A stretch of DNA of 49,106 nucleotides from an uncultured Bacteroidales bacterium (GCA_902788275.1 CADAJV010000004.1:1-49106); one strand, 5' to 3'; shown: positions 33,341-42,900, counted from the first letter of the stretch. The notes: generated by a model not told the origin, from the sequence alone. Numbers and translations: made by a program.

Positions 33341-35056
33341 TTATTTTCCAAACCGGGCCTCTGCAACGTTCACAATATAATCGCCCAGTTTCTCCAGGTG
33401 ACTGATAATGTCAGCATAGGCCGTTCCCTGCACATAGCTGTAGCGGTGTTCGTTGACAGCAGTAATATTGTCTGCCTTCAGCCGGCGGGCCATGGCGTTG
33501 ATGCAGTTCTCCAGGCGGAATGTCTCGCGTATGTCGTTCTCCTCTCGCGGGCTACTCAACAGTTTGTTCATCTGGCTGAGCGCCTCGTCGCATAGCTGCA
33601 TCATCTCGTGCAGGCCGTCCACCTGCTCGGCCAGCAGTTCTTTGCCCGAGTGCAGTCGTTCCAGGGTGCGTCCCACGTTGTAGCAGGCATCGCCGATGCT
33701 CTCCAGTTCGCTCACCTCGCGCATCATCTGGCGGATCTTAGTCTTGGTCTCAGCCGATAGGTGGTCGTCGCTCACCTGCGCCAAGTAGTTGGCAATGGCC
33801 AGCTCGGTCTGGTCGGTAGCATCCTCCTCGCTCTCTATCTGGCTGAAGAGCCGCGAGAAATGCTTGCCGTTCTTTTCGTCAAGCAAGTTGCGCACCATGC
33901 CAAACATGCCCTGCACCGTCTGGCCAAACAGCGTTGTCTCCTTCTGCGCCTGCAGCACGGCAATCTCAGGCGTCTGCACCAGGCCGTTGCCGATATACTG
34001 CAGTCGGTTGCTAATGCTGTCGGCCTCCTTCTTACCCTTTATAACCCAGCATACAATCCTCTCAATTTGGGGAATAAACCCTATGAGCACCGCAGTATTG
34101 GCAATGTTGAAACACGTGTGGAACGTAGCCAGCACCACGCTCAGCTTGGCGGCGTTCTGCATAAAGGCAGCGTTGCCCACCGCCTCACGCGTCATAGCCG
34201 AGTCGTAGCCCACCAAGCCGCAGACCATATCCACAAACGGGTGAAACACCAGCAGCATCCAGCATACGCCAAACACATTAAAGAACATATGGGCAAAGGC
34301 AGCCCTGCGGGCCTGAGTGGAGGCCGACAACGCCGCCAGGTTGGAGGTGACCGTGGTACCGATATTCTCACCCATCACCAGCGCTATGCCCTGATAGATA
34401 GGCAGCGCACCGGAGGAGCAGAGTATCATCGTAATGGCCATCACCGCCGCGCTCGACTGCACACACATGGTCAGCACGCCGCCAATGAGCAGGAACAGCA
34501 GCGTTGTGCCCATGCTGTTAGGGTCGAAGGAGCTGAAGAAGCCCAGCACTGCCTCATTCTCGCCAAGATTCATGTCTGAGCCCGTCTGGCGCAAGGTGCC
34601 GAGGCCGAGCAGCAGGAAAGCCATGCCAAAGAGGAAATAGCCGCCCGTTTCATGCCTTTTCTTGTAAATGAGAAACATGGCAATGATAAACAGGGGCCAC
34701 ACGAAGTCAGTGATGTTAAACGACAGTCCCGCCGACATAATCCAGGCCGTCAGCGTGGTGCCGATGTTGGCACCCATGATGATGCTGATGGCCTGCGCCA
34801 GAGTCAGCAGAGCCGCATTGACAAAGCTCACCGTCATCACCGTAGTGGCCGTGGAGCTCTGCACGGCGGCAGTCACCATCACGCCCGTCAGCATACCGGT
34901 GAAGCGGTTGGTGGTCATCCGCGCCAGCACATGCCTGAGCTTAGGCCCCGCCATTTTCTGCAGCGCCTCGCTCATCATCTTCATACCAAAAATCAGCAGT
35001 CCCAGCGAGCCCACCAGCCTCAGGGCAGCGCTCATATAGTCTAGGTTAGCATCCAT
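33341..35056 (-). CDS. Na+/phosphate cotransporter with PhoU-like domain
   Basis: Inner-membrane protein of 571 residues of the NptA/PNaS family, which imports phosphate with sodium. The membrane part (about 1-345) has the two family QSS repeats: AAVQSSTATTVMTVSF (Q66) and CVQSSAAVMAITMIL (Q200), plus two GANIGTT/GENIGTT motifs. The C-terminal about 190 residues are helical and PhoU-like (EVSELESIGDACYNVGRTLERL, HLEKLGDYIVNVAEARF). It is the first gene of a run with the PhoB-like regulator and PhoR-like kinase, 135 bases upstream of the regulator. ATG start. Confidence 0.94.
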   Translation of the reverse strand: MDANLDYMSAALRLVGSLGLLIFGMKMMSEALQKMAGPKLRHVLARMTTNRFTGMLTGVMVTAAVQSSTATTVMTVSFVNAALLTLAQAISIIMGANIGTTLTAWIMSAGLSFNITDFVWPLFIIAMFLIYKKRHETGGYFLFGMAFLLLGLGTLRQTGSDMNLGENEAVLGFFSSFDPNSMGTTLLFLLIGGVLTMCVQSSAAVMAITMILCSSGALPIYQGIALVMGENIGTTVTSNLAALSASTQARRAAFAHMFFNVFGVCWMLLVFHPFVDMVCGLVGYDSAMTREAVGNAAFMQNAAKLSVVLATFHTCFNIANTAVLIGFIPQIERIVCWVIKGKKEADSISNRLQYIGNGLVQTPEIAVLQAQKETTLFGQTVQGMFGMVRNLLDEKNGKHFSRLFSQIESEEDATDQTELAIANYLAQVSDDHLSAETKTKIRQMMREVSELESIGDACYNVGRTLERLHSGKELLAEQVDGLHEMMQLCDEALSQMNKLLSSPREENDIRETFRLENCINAMARRLKADNITAVNEHRYSYVQGTAYADIISHLEKLGDYIVNVAEARFGK

Positions 35057-35095
35057 TTATGTAATTATCGTTTAACCCGTTATCGTTTTATTCTG

Positions 35096-35130
35096 CAAAG
35101 ATACGCAAATATCTTTCATACAGCGGCAAA
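35096..35130 (-). promoter_or_regulatory. Candidate promoter of the Na/Pi cotransporter gene
   Basis: TATCTTTG (35096-35103, minus strand) fits TAnnTTTG; TTTG at 35127-35130 lies 23 bp upstream, slightly long. The ATG is 40 bases downstream. Confidence 0.5.
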
Positions 35131-35218
35131 AAAGGATACATTTTTGTTGCATGATGGTGGAAACAATGACAAAAGGAAGGCAGCGGAGTGTCACAGCGTG
35201 AATTTATTATTATAAAAT

Positions 35219-35249
35219 TTTGTCAAATGAAACAAAAACCATATTTTTG
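35219..35249 (+). promoter_or_regulatory. Promoter of the secreted protein pair
   Basis: TTTG (35219-35222), a 19-bp spacer and TATTTTTG (35242-35249): a full consensus match. The ATG of the first gene is 49 bases downstream. Confidence 0.85.
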
Positions 35250-35297
35250 TCGCAGAGAAACAAACACAATTTTTTCAACCGCAAAACAGAAGGACAG

Positions 35298-35780
35298 ATG
35301 AAGACGAGAACAATCACGCTGATGCTCCTGCTCCTCTCCACACTCACATCGTGGGCCGATAATGAGACGCAGCGCCTTGTTGTTTGGCAGAAGGGTGGGC
35401 AGAAGGTTTACTTTAACCTTACCGAGGAGCCTGAGACCACCTTTGAGGGTGGCAATCTGGTTATCCGCACCAGCCGCACTACGGTCAGCTACCCACTGAC
35501 CAACGTACTGCGCTACACCTATGAGGGCGGCACCATCACCGACGTGGGCGAAGCCAAGGTGCACCCTGGCGAGATGCGCTTTCTTCAGAACGACGACACG
35601 ATGGCTTTCGACGGACTGCCCGAGGGCATGCGCCTCGACGTCTATACCCTCGACGGACTGAAGGTCAAGACCGTGCAGGCCCAGAGTGGGCAGCGTACGG
35701 TAATCTCTCTTGCCGACCAACCGGCCGGCACCTACATTGTCAAGGCAGGCGATGCAACCTTTAAATTTCTGAAGCGATGA
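35298..35780 (+). CDS. Secreted protein with sorting-like C-terminus
   Basis: Exported protein of 160 residues. The signal peptide (MKTRTITLMLLLLSTLTSWA) starts at the ATG 49 bases past the promoter; an in-frame upstream ATG would lie at the promoter and is rejected. The first half reads QRLVVWQKGGQKVYFNLTEEPETTFEGGNLVIRT, a small beta-rich domain I have often seen in Bacteroidales proteins with a VWQKxG opening. The end (LDVYTLDGLKVKTVQ ... PAGTYIVKAGDATFKFLKR) resembles a type IX sorting-type domain. Its stop overlaps the next start by four bases (ATGA), so it is coupled to the large secreted protein. Function unknown. Confidence 0.82.
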   Translation: MKTRTITLMLLLLSTLTSWADNETQRLVVWQKGGQKVYFNLTEEPETTFEGGNLVIRTSRTTVSYPLTNVLRYTYEGGTITDVGEAKVHPGEMRFLQNDDTMAFDGLPEGMRLDVYTLDGLKVKTVQAQSGQRTVISLADQPAGTYIVKAGDATFKFLKR

Positions 35781-38446
35781 AGACTCTACATTATATATAT
35801 AGTGGCGCCGTCAGGAACTGGAAGTTGCTCCTGCTCTTTATAATGGTCAATTGTCAATGGTCAATTGTCAATCAGGTTTCTGCGCAGGACGCATTCTACA
35901 TCTACCGCAACGACGGCGACTTCAACGGATTCTTCTTCGACGAGGTGCTGAGGATGGGCTATTCCAGGATTGACCTCGACTCCATTGAGCACGACGTCTA
36001 TGTAGTGCAGGAGATAGAGCTGGCCGACACCACCTACCGCATACCCCTGGCCGTCATCGACAGCATCGGCTTCCAGCAGCCGGAGATTAAGATGAACCCC
36101 AGGCTCACAATTCTCAACGGCAGCGAACTGGAGACTTATCTTAAATGGACAAACAACGATAATGGCACCATGTCCTTTAATCGGCTTCCCGCCAACCTCA
36201 AGCCGAAGGTGGGCGACGTACTCGTAGGCTACGACGATGACTCCGACCAAGCCTGGAAACTCTATGGCAGCGGCTTCGGAGGCGTGGTGGAGAGCGTTGA
36301 GGACCTTGACGAATACTCTGGGCCGACAACGAGGGTATTCTGCCGCGCCATCGAAAATATGGGCGAGGTGTTCGAGCAGTTTATCACTGTGGAGAAGCTG
36401 ACCGTTGACCAGCACGGCAACATGAGCCGCCGCCTGGCCGGAGTGAAGCCCGACGGCAAGAACTACCCGGAGGCCTCAGGCTCAGCAGAAGTTAACCTCA
36501 TCGACTTCACCGCCAACCTGACGCGCGAGTGGCACCCAAGCGAAGGATCCAACATCAACCTCTCAGCGGAGGTGGGCGTCAAGTTCCGCGTACGCGTCAC
36601 CTACGACATAGGCTGGACCAAGATGTTCGTCAAGCTAACCCGCGACCTCATTATTGACGCCAAGCCCTCGCTGGGCATGGCTGTGTCGAGCAGCTTCAAC
36701 GTTGATGTCAGCGACCTCATACCCCTGCCCCGAATAATCTTCCCCGCCACATGCCCCATCTTCGAGACCGAGCCCTTGCCCACGTGGTTCATCCGCGGCG
36801 AGGGCAAGGTGGAGGCCAACCTCAACTTCCCCAAAGTGCACCTGGGCCTGGGCGAAGACATCATCATCGACACGCGACGCCTCTTCCCCATCGACTACGA
36901 CCTCTACTGGGTGCCCGAGGAGAACAAGGGCAATGACCAGGTGATAGACATCGGCTCCACCAATGTGGTCTTCTCCGGCTACCTGCAGACGGGCATCAAG
37001 TTCTCGGCCAACGTTTATACCGCCAGCTGGTACAAGAAACTGCTCACCGGCGACATCAGCCTCGACCTCTACGCTGGCCCCAAAGTCAAAGCAAGTCTGG
37101 AGTTCAGCACCGACTGGCTCAACGAGCCCAGCTCCACGTACTATTGGCTCCGCGACCAGGTGCTCACCGCCAGCTGGCTCTCGCTGGACCTTGAGGCCTC
37201 GGCCAGCGCCGCCGTGCTATGGAAAGACCCCGATCGGAAGACCTTCTTCTCAAAGAACTGGTCATTCTTCTGCGACACCCTGCGTCAGGTGCCAAGGATA
37301 GAGTCGATTGACGTGGAGGTGAAGAACGGCAAGGCCAAGTTTACCGTCAACACCAAGCGCGACCTTGTACCCGCCCACGACGTGCTGTACGTCGATCTCT
37401 ACCGAAACGACAAGAAGGTAAAGACCGTGGAGGTAGGCCCCTACAAACGCGACGGCGGCCCCTTCACCACCACCATCTCCACCGACGGCATGCTGGGCGG
37501 CAAATACACAGCCGTGGTCTGCGTCTCGTGGGGAAGCTTCGGTACATATCCCACCAGTGTACGGACAGGATTCCAAATCCCATACACCATAGAAGTCAAC
37601 AAAAACAATCTCCACTTCGCCAACTCCGGCGCAGGGCTTGTGCAGAGAGTGCGCTTTACTACCAACGCCCCCAAGGAGGAAATAGGAGTTTGGAACGGAA
37701 GCAATTTCCCCGTCGATTTTGAGATAAAGACCATCAGCGAGAGCGCCGGCGAATACGAGGCAGTGTTCACCAGCAAGACCCACTACGACCTTTTCCCCCT
37801 TAAGGCCGAGCTGGTGCTGTACGCAGGAGACTATTATCCCGCGCGTGATACAATAACCTGCACGCAGGACACCACCCTCGGGAATATGGTGACAACCACA
37901 GCTCATGCCTGGTTTGAGGACAGCAAAGGTGAACGGCACAGCAGCGGATCGACCTTAGGGGTTAATTTTCCTAATGAACCCACCGTACCCCTGACACTGA
38001 CAAGAGACGCAAGCGGCAACGTCACAGTCACCGGCGTCCTGACAGAGGAGAAGGATGGCTACACACGCACCACAAACATCAGCATTATCCTTGTGCCTTA
38101 CCATAGCGAGGAAAGCGGTGCCCGCTATACCCCTAAGAGCGGAACCCTCTATACTCGCACACGCCGTAGTGATTCTGAATATGTTACCTTCACAGCCAAC
38201 CTTGTTCCCGAATACTACGGGGAAGAGGGCTCAAGTATTTCGAATAATGGCTACTCCAGTTGGGGCTTAGACGATCTTTCATGTTTCACTGAGCGCGACA
38301 AGCTGTTATGGCATTGGTATTTCGATCTGGAGGGTGCGAACTACCATTACCATCACATATATGGCTATAGTGATAAAAGCGAGAACTACACCCAGCAGCC
38401 GGGACAGAAATCCAGTTGCATCATAAAAATTACATATCCCAAATAA
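35777..38446 (+). CDS. Large secreted protein with repeat in signal peptide
   Basis: Unrecognised exported protein of 889 residues. The N-terminal 37 residues (WKLLLLFIMVNCQWSIVN, ending VSAQ) form an unusual signal peptide whose second half is coded by a 14-bp exact duplication. The mature part begins DAFYIYRNDGDFNGFFFDEVLRM, a motif common in Bacteroidales adhesin-like proteins, then shows beta-rich modules (NLSAEVGVKFRVRVTYDIGWTK near 270, KNGKAKFTVNTKRDLVPAHDVLYVDLYR near 515, and a sandwich-like segment near 610-700). There is no catalytic motif I recognise. It is translationally coupled to the smaller protein before it and ends at a strong terminator. A surface role is inference. Confidence 0.78.
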   Translation: MKTLHYIYSGAVRNWKLLLLFIMVNCQWSIVNQVSAQDAFYIYRNDGDFNGFFFDEVLRMGYSRIDLDSIEHDVYVVQEIELADTTYRIPLAVIDSIGFQQPEIKMNPRLTILNGSELETYLKWTNNDNGTMSFNRLPANLKPKVGDVLVGYDDDSDQAWKLYGSGFGGVVESVEDLDEYSGPTTRVFCRAIENMGEVFEQFITVEKLTVDQHGNMSRRLAGVKPDGKNYPEASGSAEVNLIDFTANLTREWHPSEGSNINLSAEVGVKFRVRVTYDIGWTKMFVKLTRDLIIDAKPSLGMAVSSSFNVDVSDLIPLPRIIFPATCPIFETEPLPTWFIRGEGKVEANLNFPKVHLGLGEDIIIDTRRLFPIDYDLYWVPEENKGNDQVIDIGSTNVVFSGYLQTGIKFSANVYTASWYKKLLTGDISLDLYAGPKVKASLEFSTDWLNEPSSTYYWLRDQVLTASWLSLDLEASASAAVLWKDPDRKTFFSKNWSFFCDTLRQVPRIESIDVEVKNGKAKFTVNTKRDLVPAHDVLYVDLYRNDKKVKTVEVGPYKRDGGPFTTTISTDGMLGGKYTAVVCVSWGSFGTYPTSVRTGFQIPYTIEVNKNNLHFANSGAGLVQRVRFTTNAPKEEIGVWNGSNFPVDFEIKTISESAGEYEAVFTSKTHYDLFPLKAELVLYAGDYYPARDTITCTQDTTLGNMVTTTAHAWFEDSKGERHSSGSTLGVNFPNEPTVPLTLTRDASGNVTVTGVLTEEKDGYTRTTNISIILVPYHSEESGARYTPKSGTLYTRTRRSDSEYVTFTANLVPEYYGEEGSSISNNGYSSWGLDDLSCFTERDKLLWHWYFDLEGANYHYHHIYGYSDKSENYTQQPGQKSSCIIKITYPK
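35845..35873 (+). repeat. Heptanucleotide repeat in the signal-peptide codons
   Basis: GGTCAATTGTCAAT occurs twice in tandem (35845-35858 and 35859-35872); TCAAT begins at 35847, 35854, 35861 and 35868, a strict 7-bp period. It lies in the signal peptide, where a gain or loss of one unit would shift the frame. Confidence 0.85.
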
Positions 38447-38489
38447 TCCCGAGGGGCAGCAGCACGCCGCCCCTATCTCTCCACAACAC

Positions 38490-38530
38490 AGCGCGGAGGG
38501 CCCAACCAAGGCCCTCCGCGCTAATTTTTT
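38490..38530 (+). terminator. Strong rho-independent terminator
   Basis: AGCGCGGAGGGCC (38490-38502) and GGCCCTCCGCGCT (38510-38522) form a perfect 13-bp stem, with a run of T's at 38525-38530. It ends the secreted-protein pair. Confidence 0.95.
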
Positions 38531-38638
38531 AGTTACCATTTCGCAGGCAAAGATAGTAATATTTTTTATATAAATGAATAGCACCAGAAAAACAAAGCGA
38601 AAATCCGATTTCTTAAAGAGAGAAGCCAAAATCTAAGT

Positions 38639-39118
38639 GCGAGGAAGTCAAATCTAAGCGCGAGGAAGTCAAATCTAAGCGCGAGGAGCCGTGTTTTTAC
38701 TGCGAGGAGATGAAATTTTATCGCGATGAGCTGAGAAAATTCAACTTAAATTTTAAATAAATCAAGTTGAATTATAAATAAATCAAGTTGAATTATAAAA
38801 AAATCAAGTTAAATTATTTTTAATTCAACTTAAATTATTACATTTGCTCAGAGATAAATCTCGGCTCCTCGGATTTAGAATGGGGCTGCACGGAGTTAAA
38901 TTTCATTTGTACGGAGTTAAATTTCATTTGCACGAAGTTAAATTTCATTTGCACGAAGTTAAATTTCGTTTGCACGGAGTTAAATTTCGTTTGCACGAAG
39001 TTAAATTTCATTTACACGAAGTTAAATTTCATTTGCACGGAGTTAAATTTCATTTGCACGGAGTTACAATTCTCTTGCATGGAATTAGGGTGCCTGGGCA
39101 CGCTATTAAAACTGCCGA
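38639..39118. repeat. Phased 21-bp tandem array upstream of the HU-like gene
   Basis: Units of exactly 21 bp. GCGAGG/GCGATG starts at 38639, 38660, 38681, 38702, 38723. After a shift of 3 bases, TCAA starts at 38741, 38762, 38783, 38804 and 38825 (TCAAGTTGAATTATAAA). The same phase then carries on at 38846 and 38867 (worn) and at 38888, 38909, 38930 and every 21 bp to 39098 as GCACGGAGTTAAATTTC-type units. About 23 units in 480 bases; the sequence changes but the spacing does not. The frame 38844-39161 is open because 21 is a multiple of three; it would give a 7-residue repeat (LHGVKFH) and I do not regard it as a gene. The stretch 38531-38638 holds nothing recognisable. Confidence 0.93.
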
Positions 39119-39149
39119 CCACAGCCTTAGCTCTGGCGAGGTGACAGAT

Positions 39150-39163
39150 TATCAAATTTGATA
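39150..39163. promoter_or_regulatory. 14-bp palindrome upstream of the HU-like gene
   Basis: TATCAAATTTGATA is a perfect palindrome that lies 28 bases before the ATG at 39192 and could be an operator. A second TATCAAA follows at 39172. Confidence 0.4.
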
Positions 39164-39191
39164 CAATTAACTATCAAAAATATACTGCATT

Positions 39192-39782
39192 ATGGAATTG
39201 AAGTGTTACTTAGTTCACAACAAGCTGCTGAACAGCAAGGGCAGCGAGAAGATTTTTCCGAAGGTGGCCAACTACAAGCCGCTGGACGGCGACGATTTTA
39301 TTGACAAGGTGGCTGAGAGCCAGCATCTTGGGCGCGCGGTTATCTGCGGCGTGCTGGCGGCTGTGGCCGAGGAGCTGGTGACCTGGATTGGCAACGGCCA
39401 TGCGGTGACCATTGAGAACCTGGGCACTTTCAGCGTGGGCATGAAGGGCGACGTGGAGCCCGACAACCGCGGGGTGCTGCAGCTGAAGGACGCCAAGGTG
39501 TCGAAGGTGAATTTCATTCCCAGCACGCGGCTGAAGAATAAGCTCTCGAAGGTGAAGTTCACGCTTATCAACCACAATGTCAACGTGGTAACTCGGCCCG
39601 CCGACGATGAGCTGATGGATGCCGCCCGCCGCGTCACCAATGAGTACGGCTATTTTGTCCGCGCGGACTTTGCCGAAGCCGCAGGAATCAGCTATAACTA
39701 CGCCGGCAAGGCTCTCAAGCGCCTGGCCGGCGAGGGCAGGCTGACTGACGACGGCAGCGGGCACTACAGGGTGGCAGAATGA
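39192..39782 (+). CDS. HU-family DNA-binding protein with C-terminal extension
   Basis: A 196-residue protein. Residues about 1-125 match the HU-related proteins of Bacteroidetes (histone-like family): helical DDFIDKVAESQHLGRAVICGVLAAVAEEL, then GNGHAVTIENLGTFSVGMKG with the HU-type GTF signature and a variable arm. Residues about 130-196 are an extension (ELMDAARRVTNEYGYFVRADFAEAAGISYNYAGKALKRLAGEGRLTDDGSGHY) that looks like a winged helix, with a helix-turn-helix pattern, suggesting a second DNA contact. The typical role is to bend and compact DNA. It is preceded by a 480-base array of 21-bp phased repeats. The ATG is the only sensible start. Confidence 0.9.
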   Translation: MELKCYLVHNKLLNSKGSEKIFPKVANYKPLDGDDFIDKVAESQHLGRAVICGVLAAVAEELVTWIGNGHAVTIENLGTFSVGMKGDVEPDNRGVLQLKDAKVSKVNFIPSTRLKNKLSKVKFTLINHNVNVVTRPADDELMDAARRVTNEYGYFVRADFAEAAGISYNYAGKALKRLAGEGRLTDDGSGHYRVAE

Positions 39783-39856
39783 TACTTGCAATGTTTTTTT
39801 CGCTGCCTTATATATAAAATAAGGTACATGACACTCGTTATTCGGAATTGTTTTTG

Positions 39857-39864
39857 TAATTTTG
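39857..39864 (+). promoter_or_regulatory. Candidate -7 element for ileS
   Basis: TAATTTTG fits TAnnTTTG; a matching TTTG at the usual distance is not present. The ATG is 57 bases downstream. Confidence 0.45.
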
Positions 39865-39920
39865 CAGACTAATAAATAACTGATAATTTCAAATTAACAA
39901 AAAGTATTGAAATTTGCATC

Positions 39921-42900
39921 ATGAGCAAAAATAAATTCACCGAATATAAGGGGCTCAACCTGCCGGATATCAACCGCGAGGTGCTGGCCCAGTGGATGAA
40001 GGAGGACCTCTTTGGCGCCAGCCTCAGGCAGAGCGAGGGCAAGCCCACGTTCGTGTTCTTTGAGGGCCCTCCCTCGGCCAACGGCCACCCGGGTATCCAC
40101 CATGTGCTGGCCCGCACCATCAAGGACACGGTGTGCCGCTATAAGAGCATGAAGGGCTACCACGTGCCGCGCAAGGCGGGATGGGACACCCACGGACTGC
40201 CCGTGGAGCTGAGCGTGGAGAAAACCCTTGGCATCAGCAAGGAGGACATCGGCAAGAAGATTTCGGTTGACGACTACAACAACCAGTGCCGCGCCGACGT
40301 GATGAAATATACCGCCGAGTGGCGCAAGCTCAGCGAGGAGATGGGCTACTGGGTGGATTTGGACCATCCTTACGTTACCTACGAGAACTCTTACATCGAG
40401 TCGCTGTGGTGGCTCTTGCAACAGCTCTACAAGAAAGGGCTGCTCTATAAGGGCTACACCATCCAGCCCTACAGCCCCGCCGCCGGCACCGGCCTCTCCA
40501 GCCATGAGCTGAACCAGCCGGGCTGCTACCGCGACGTGAAGGACACCACGGTGACGGCGCAGTTCAGGGTGAAGGAAGCTCTCTCCATCTCTCAGCCCCT
40601 CTCTGACTCCCCCCTCAAGGGGGAGGACTCTGGCGCCAGGACTCCCCTCCTTTTGGGAGGGGTTGGGGGTAGGCTCCCAATCTATATCCTGGCGTGGACT
40701 ACCACCCCGTGGACCCTGCCCAGCAACACGGCGCTCTGCGTGGGCCCGAAGATTGACTACGTGGCCGTCAGGGGCAAGAACCCCTACACGGGCGAGGAGG
40801 CCATCTACATTGTGGCCAAGGCCCGCAAGGATGTCTATTTCCCCGAGCCTAAGGAGGAGGGCGACTACAAGCCCGAGATTGTGGGCGAATGGAAGGGCAG
40901 CGAGCTGGTGGGACTGCACTATGAGCAGCTCTTCCCGTGGGTGAAGCCCTGCGCCCTGGAGGACGGCCGCGCCGTTGACAAGAGCGCCGATGCCTTCCGC
41001 GTAATCCCCGGCGACTACGTGACCACCGAGGACGGTACGGGCATCGTACACATAGCGCCCACCTTTGGTGCCGACGATGCCAAGGTGGCCAAGGATGCCG
41101 GCATACCCTCGCTGTTTATTATCGACAAGGCCGGCGACACACGCCCGATGGTGGACTTCACCGGCAAATACTTTGTCAAGGAGGACATGGATGCCGGCTT
41201 CATGGAGACCTGCGTCAACGACAGCTACTGGCACCACGCCGGCGACTTTGTGAAGAATGCCTACGACCCCAAGTATGCCGACCTCGACGAAAAGGCCCTG
41301 CAGAAGACCGAGGACCTCAACATAGTGCTGTGCATGGAGATGAAGCAGGAGGGCACAGCCTTCCGCATTGAGAAGCACGTACACAACTACCCCCACTGCT
41401 GGCGCACCGACAAGCCTGTGCTCTACTATCCGCTCGACAGCTGGTTTATCCGCTCCACGGCCATGAAGGAGCGCATGATGGAACTCAACAAGACCATCCT
41501 GTGGAAACCCGACTCGACGGGCACCGGCCGCTTCGGCAAATGGCTGGAGAACCTCAACGACTGGAACCTCAGCCGCTCGCGCTACTGGGGCACGCCGCTG
41601 CCCATCTGGCGCAACCGCGACACCCGCGAGGAGATTTGCATCGGCAGCATCCAGGAGCTCTACAACGAGATTGAGAAGAGCGTCAAGGCCGGCCTCATGC
41701 AGAGCAACCCCCTGAAGGACAAGGGCTTCGTGCCCGGCGACTATAGCCAGGAGAACTATCACAAGATTGACCTGCACCGCCCCTACGTGGACCAGATTGT
41801 ACTCTGCAGCCCCACCGGCCAGCCGATGAAGAGGGAGCTCGACCTTATCGACGTATGGTTTGACAGCGGCGCCATGCCCTACGCACAGATTCACTACCCC
41901 TTTGAGAATAAGGATGCCCTCGACCGGGGACTCTGCTACCCCGCCGACTTCATTGCCGAGGGCGTTGACCAGACGCGCGGATGGTTCTTCACCCTCCACG
42001 CCATAGCCACCATGGTGTTTGACAGCGTGGCCTACAAGGCCGTCATCTCCAACGGACTGGTGCTCGACAAGAACGGCAACAAGATGTCGAAGCGCCTGGG
42101 CAATGCCGTGGACCCCTTTGAGGCTATCAGCAAGTATGGCAGCGACCCGCTCAGATGGTATATGATTACCAACTCGCAGCCCTGGGACAACCTCCGCTTC
42201 GACGAGAAGGGCGTGCAGGAGACGGCCCGCGGCCTCTTCAGCAAGCTATACCAGACCTACAGCTTCTTCGCCATGTATGCCAACGTGGACGGATTTGACA
42301 GTTCGAAAGTCCGGGAGTTCGAAAATCCAAATGTTGTGGCCAGCGGCCAGAACATCGACCGCTGGATAGTCTCAGCCCTCAACACCCTGGTCAAGAAGGT
42401 GACCGCCTGCTACGAGGACTACGACCTGACCACCGCCGGCCGCCTGATAGAGGCCTTTGTCATTGACGACCTCTCCAACTGGTATGTGCGCCTCAACCGC
42501 AAGCGCTTCTGGCGCAGCGGCCTTGACGACGACAAGCTCAGCGCCTACCGCTCGCTCTACACCTGCCTTGAAACCGTGGCACGCCTGATGGCTCCGCTGG
42601 CGCCCTTCTACTCCGACAAACTCTACCGCGACCTCTGCGGCCAGGAGCAGAGCGTACACCTGCAGGCCTACCCCGAGGCCGACGAGAGCCTGATAGACGA
42701 GGCCCTGGAGGCACAGATGCTCAAGGCGCAGAAGATTGTGTCGATGGGCCTGTCGCTCCGCAAGAAGGAGAAAATCATCGTGCGCCAGCCCCTGCAGTGC
42801 ATCATGATACCCGTAGGCAGCGAGGCCGAGCAGCAGAGCATCGACGAGCTGAGCCCCATCATCACCAGCGAGCTCAACGTCAAGGAGATACGCTACGTGG

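Noticed and set aside
35220-35297. Earlier start for the secreted protein at 35298
   Set aside because: That ATG lies inside the promoter itself, so it would not be on the transcript.
38639-39118. CRISPR array or protein-coding repeat gene
   Set aside because: No spacers are present, the units vary, and the open frame is explained by a 21-bp period; no ribosome-binding or promoter context supports translation.
39894-41999. Open frame of about 700 codons antisense to ileS
   Set aside because: It mirrors the codon bias of ileS (G/C at third positions leaves the opposite frame open) and translates to low-complexity Val/Leu/Ala/His-rich sequence with no family motif.
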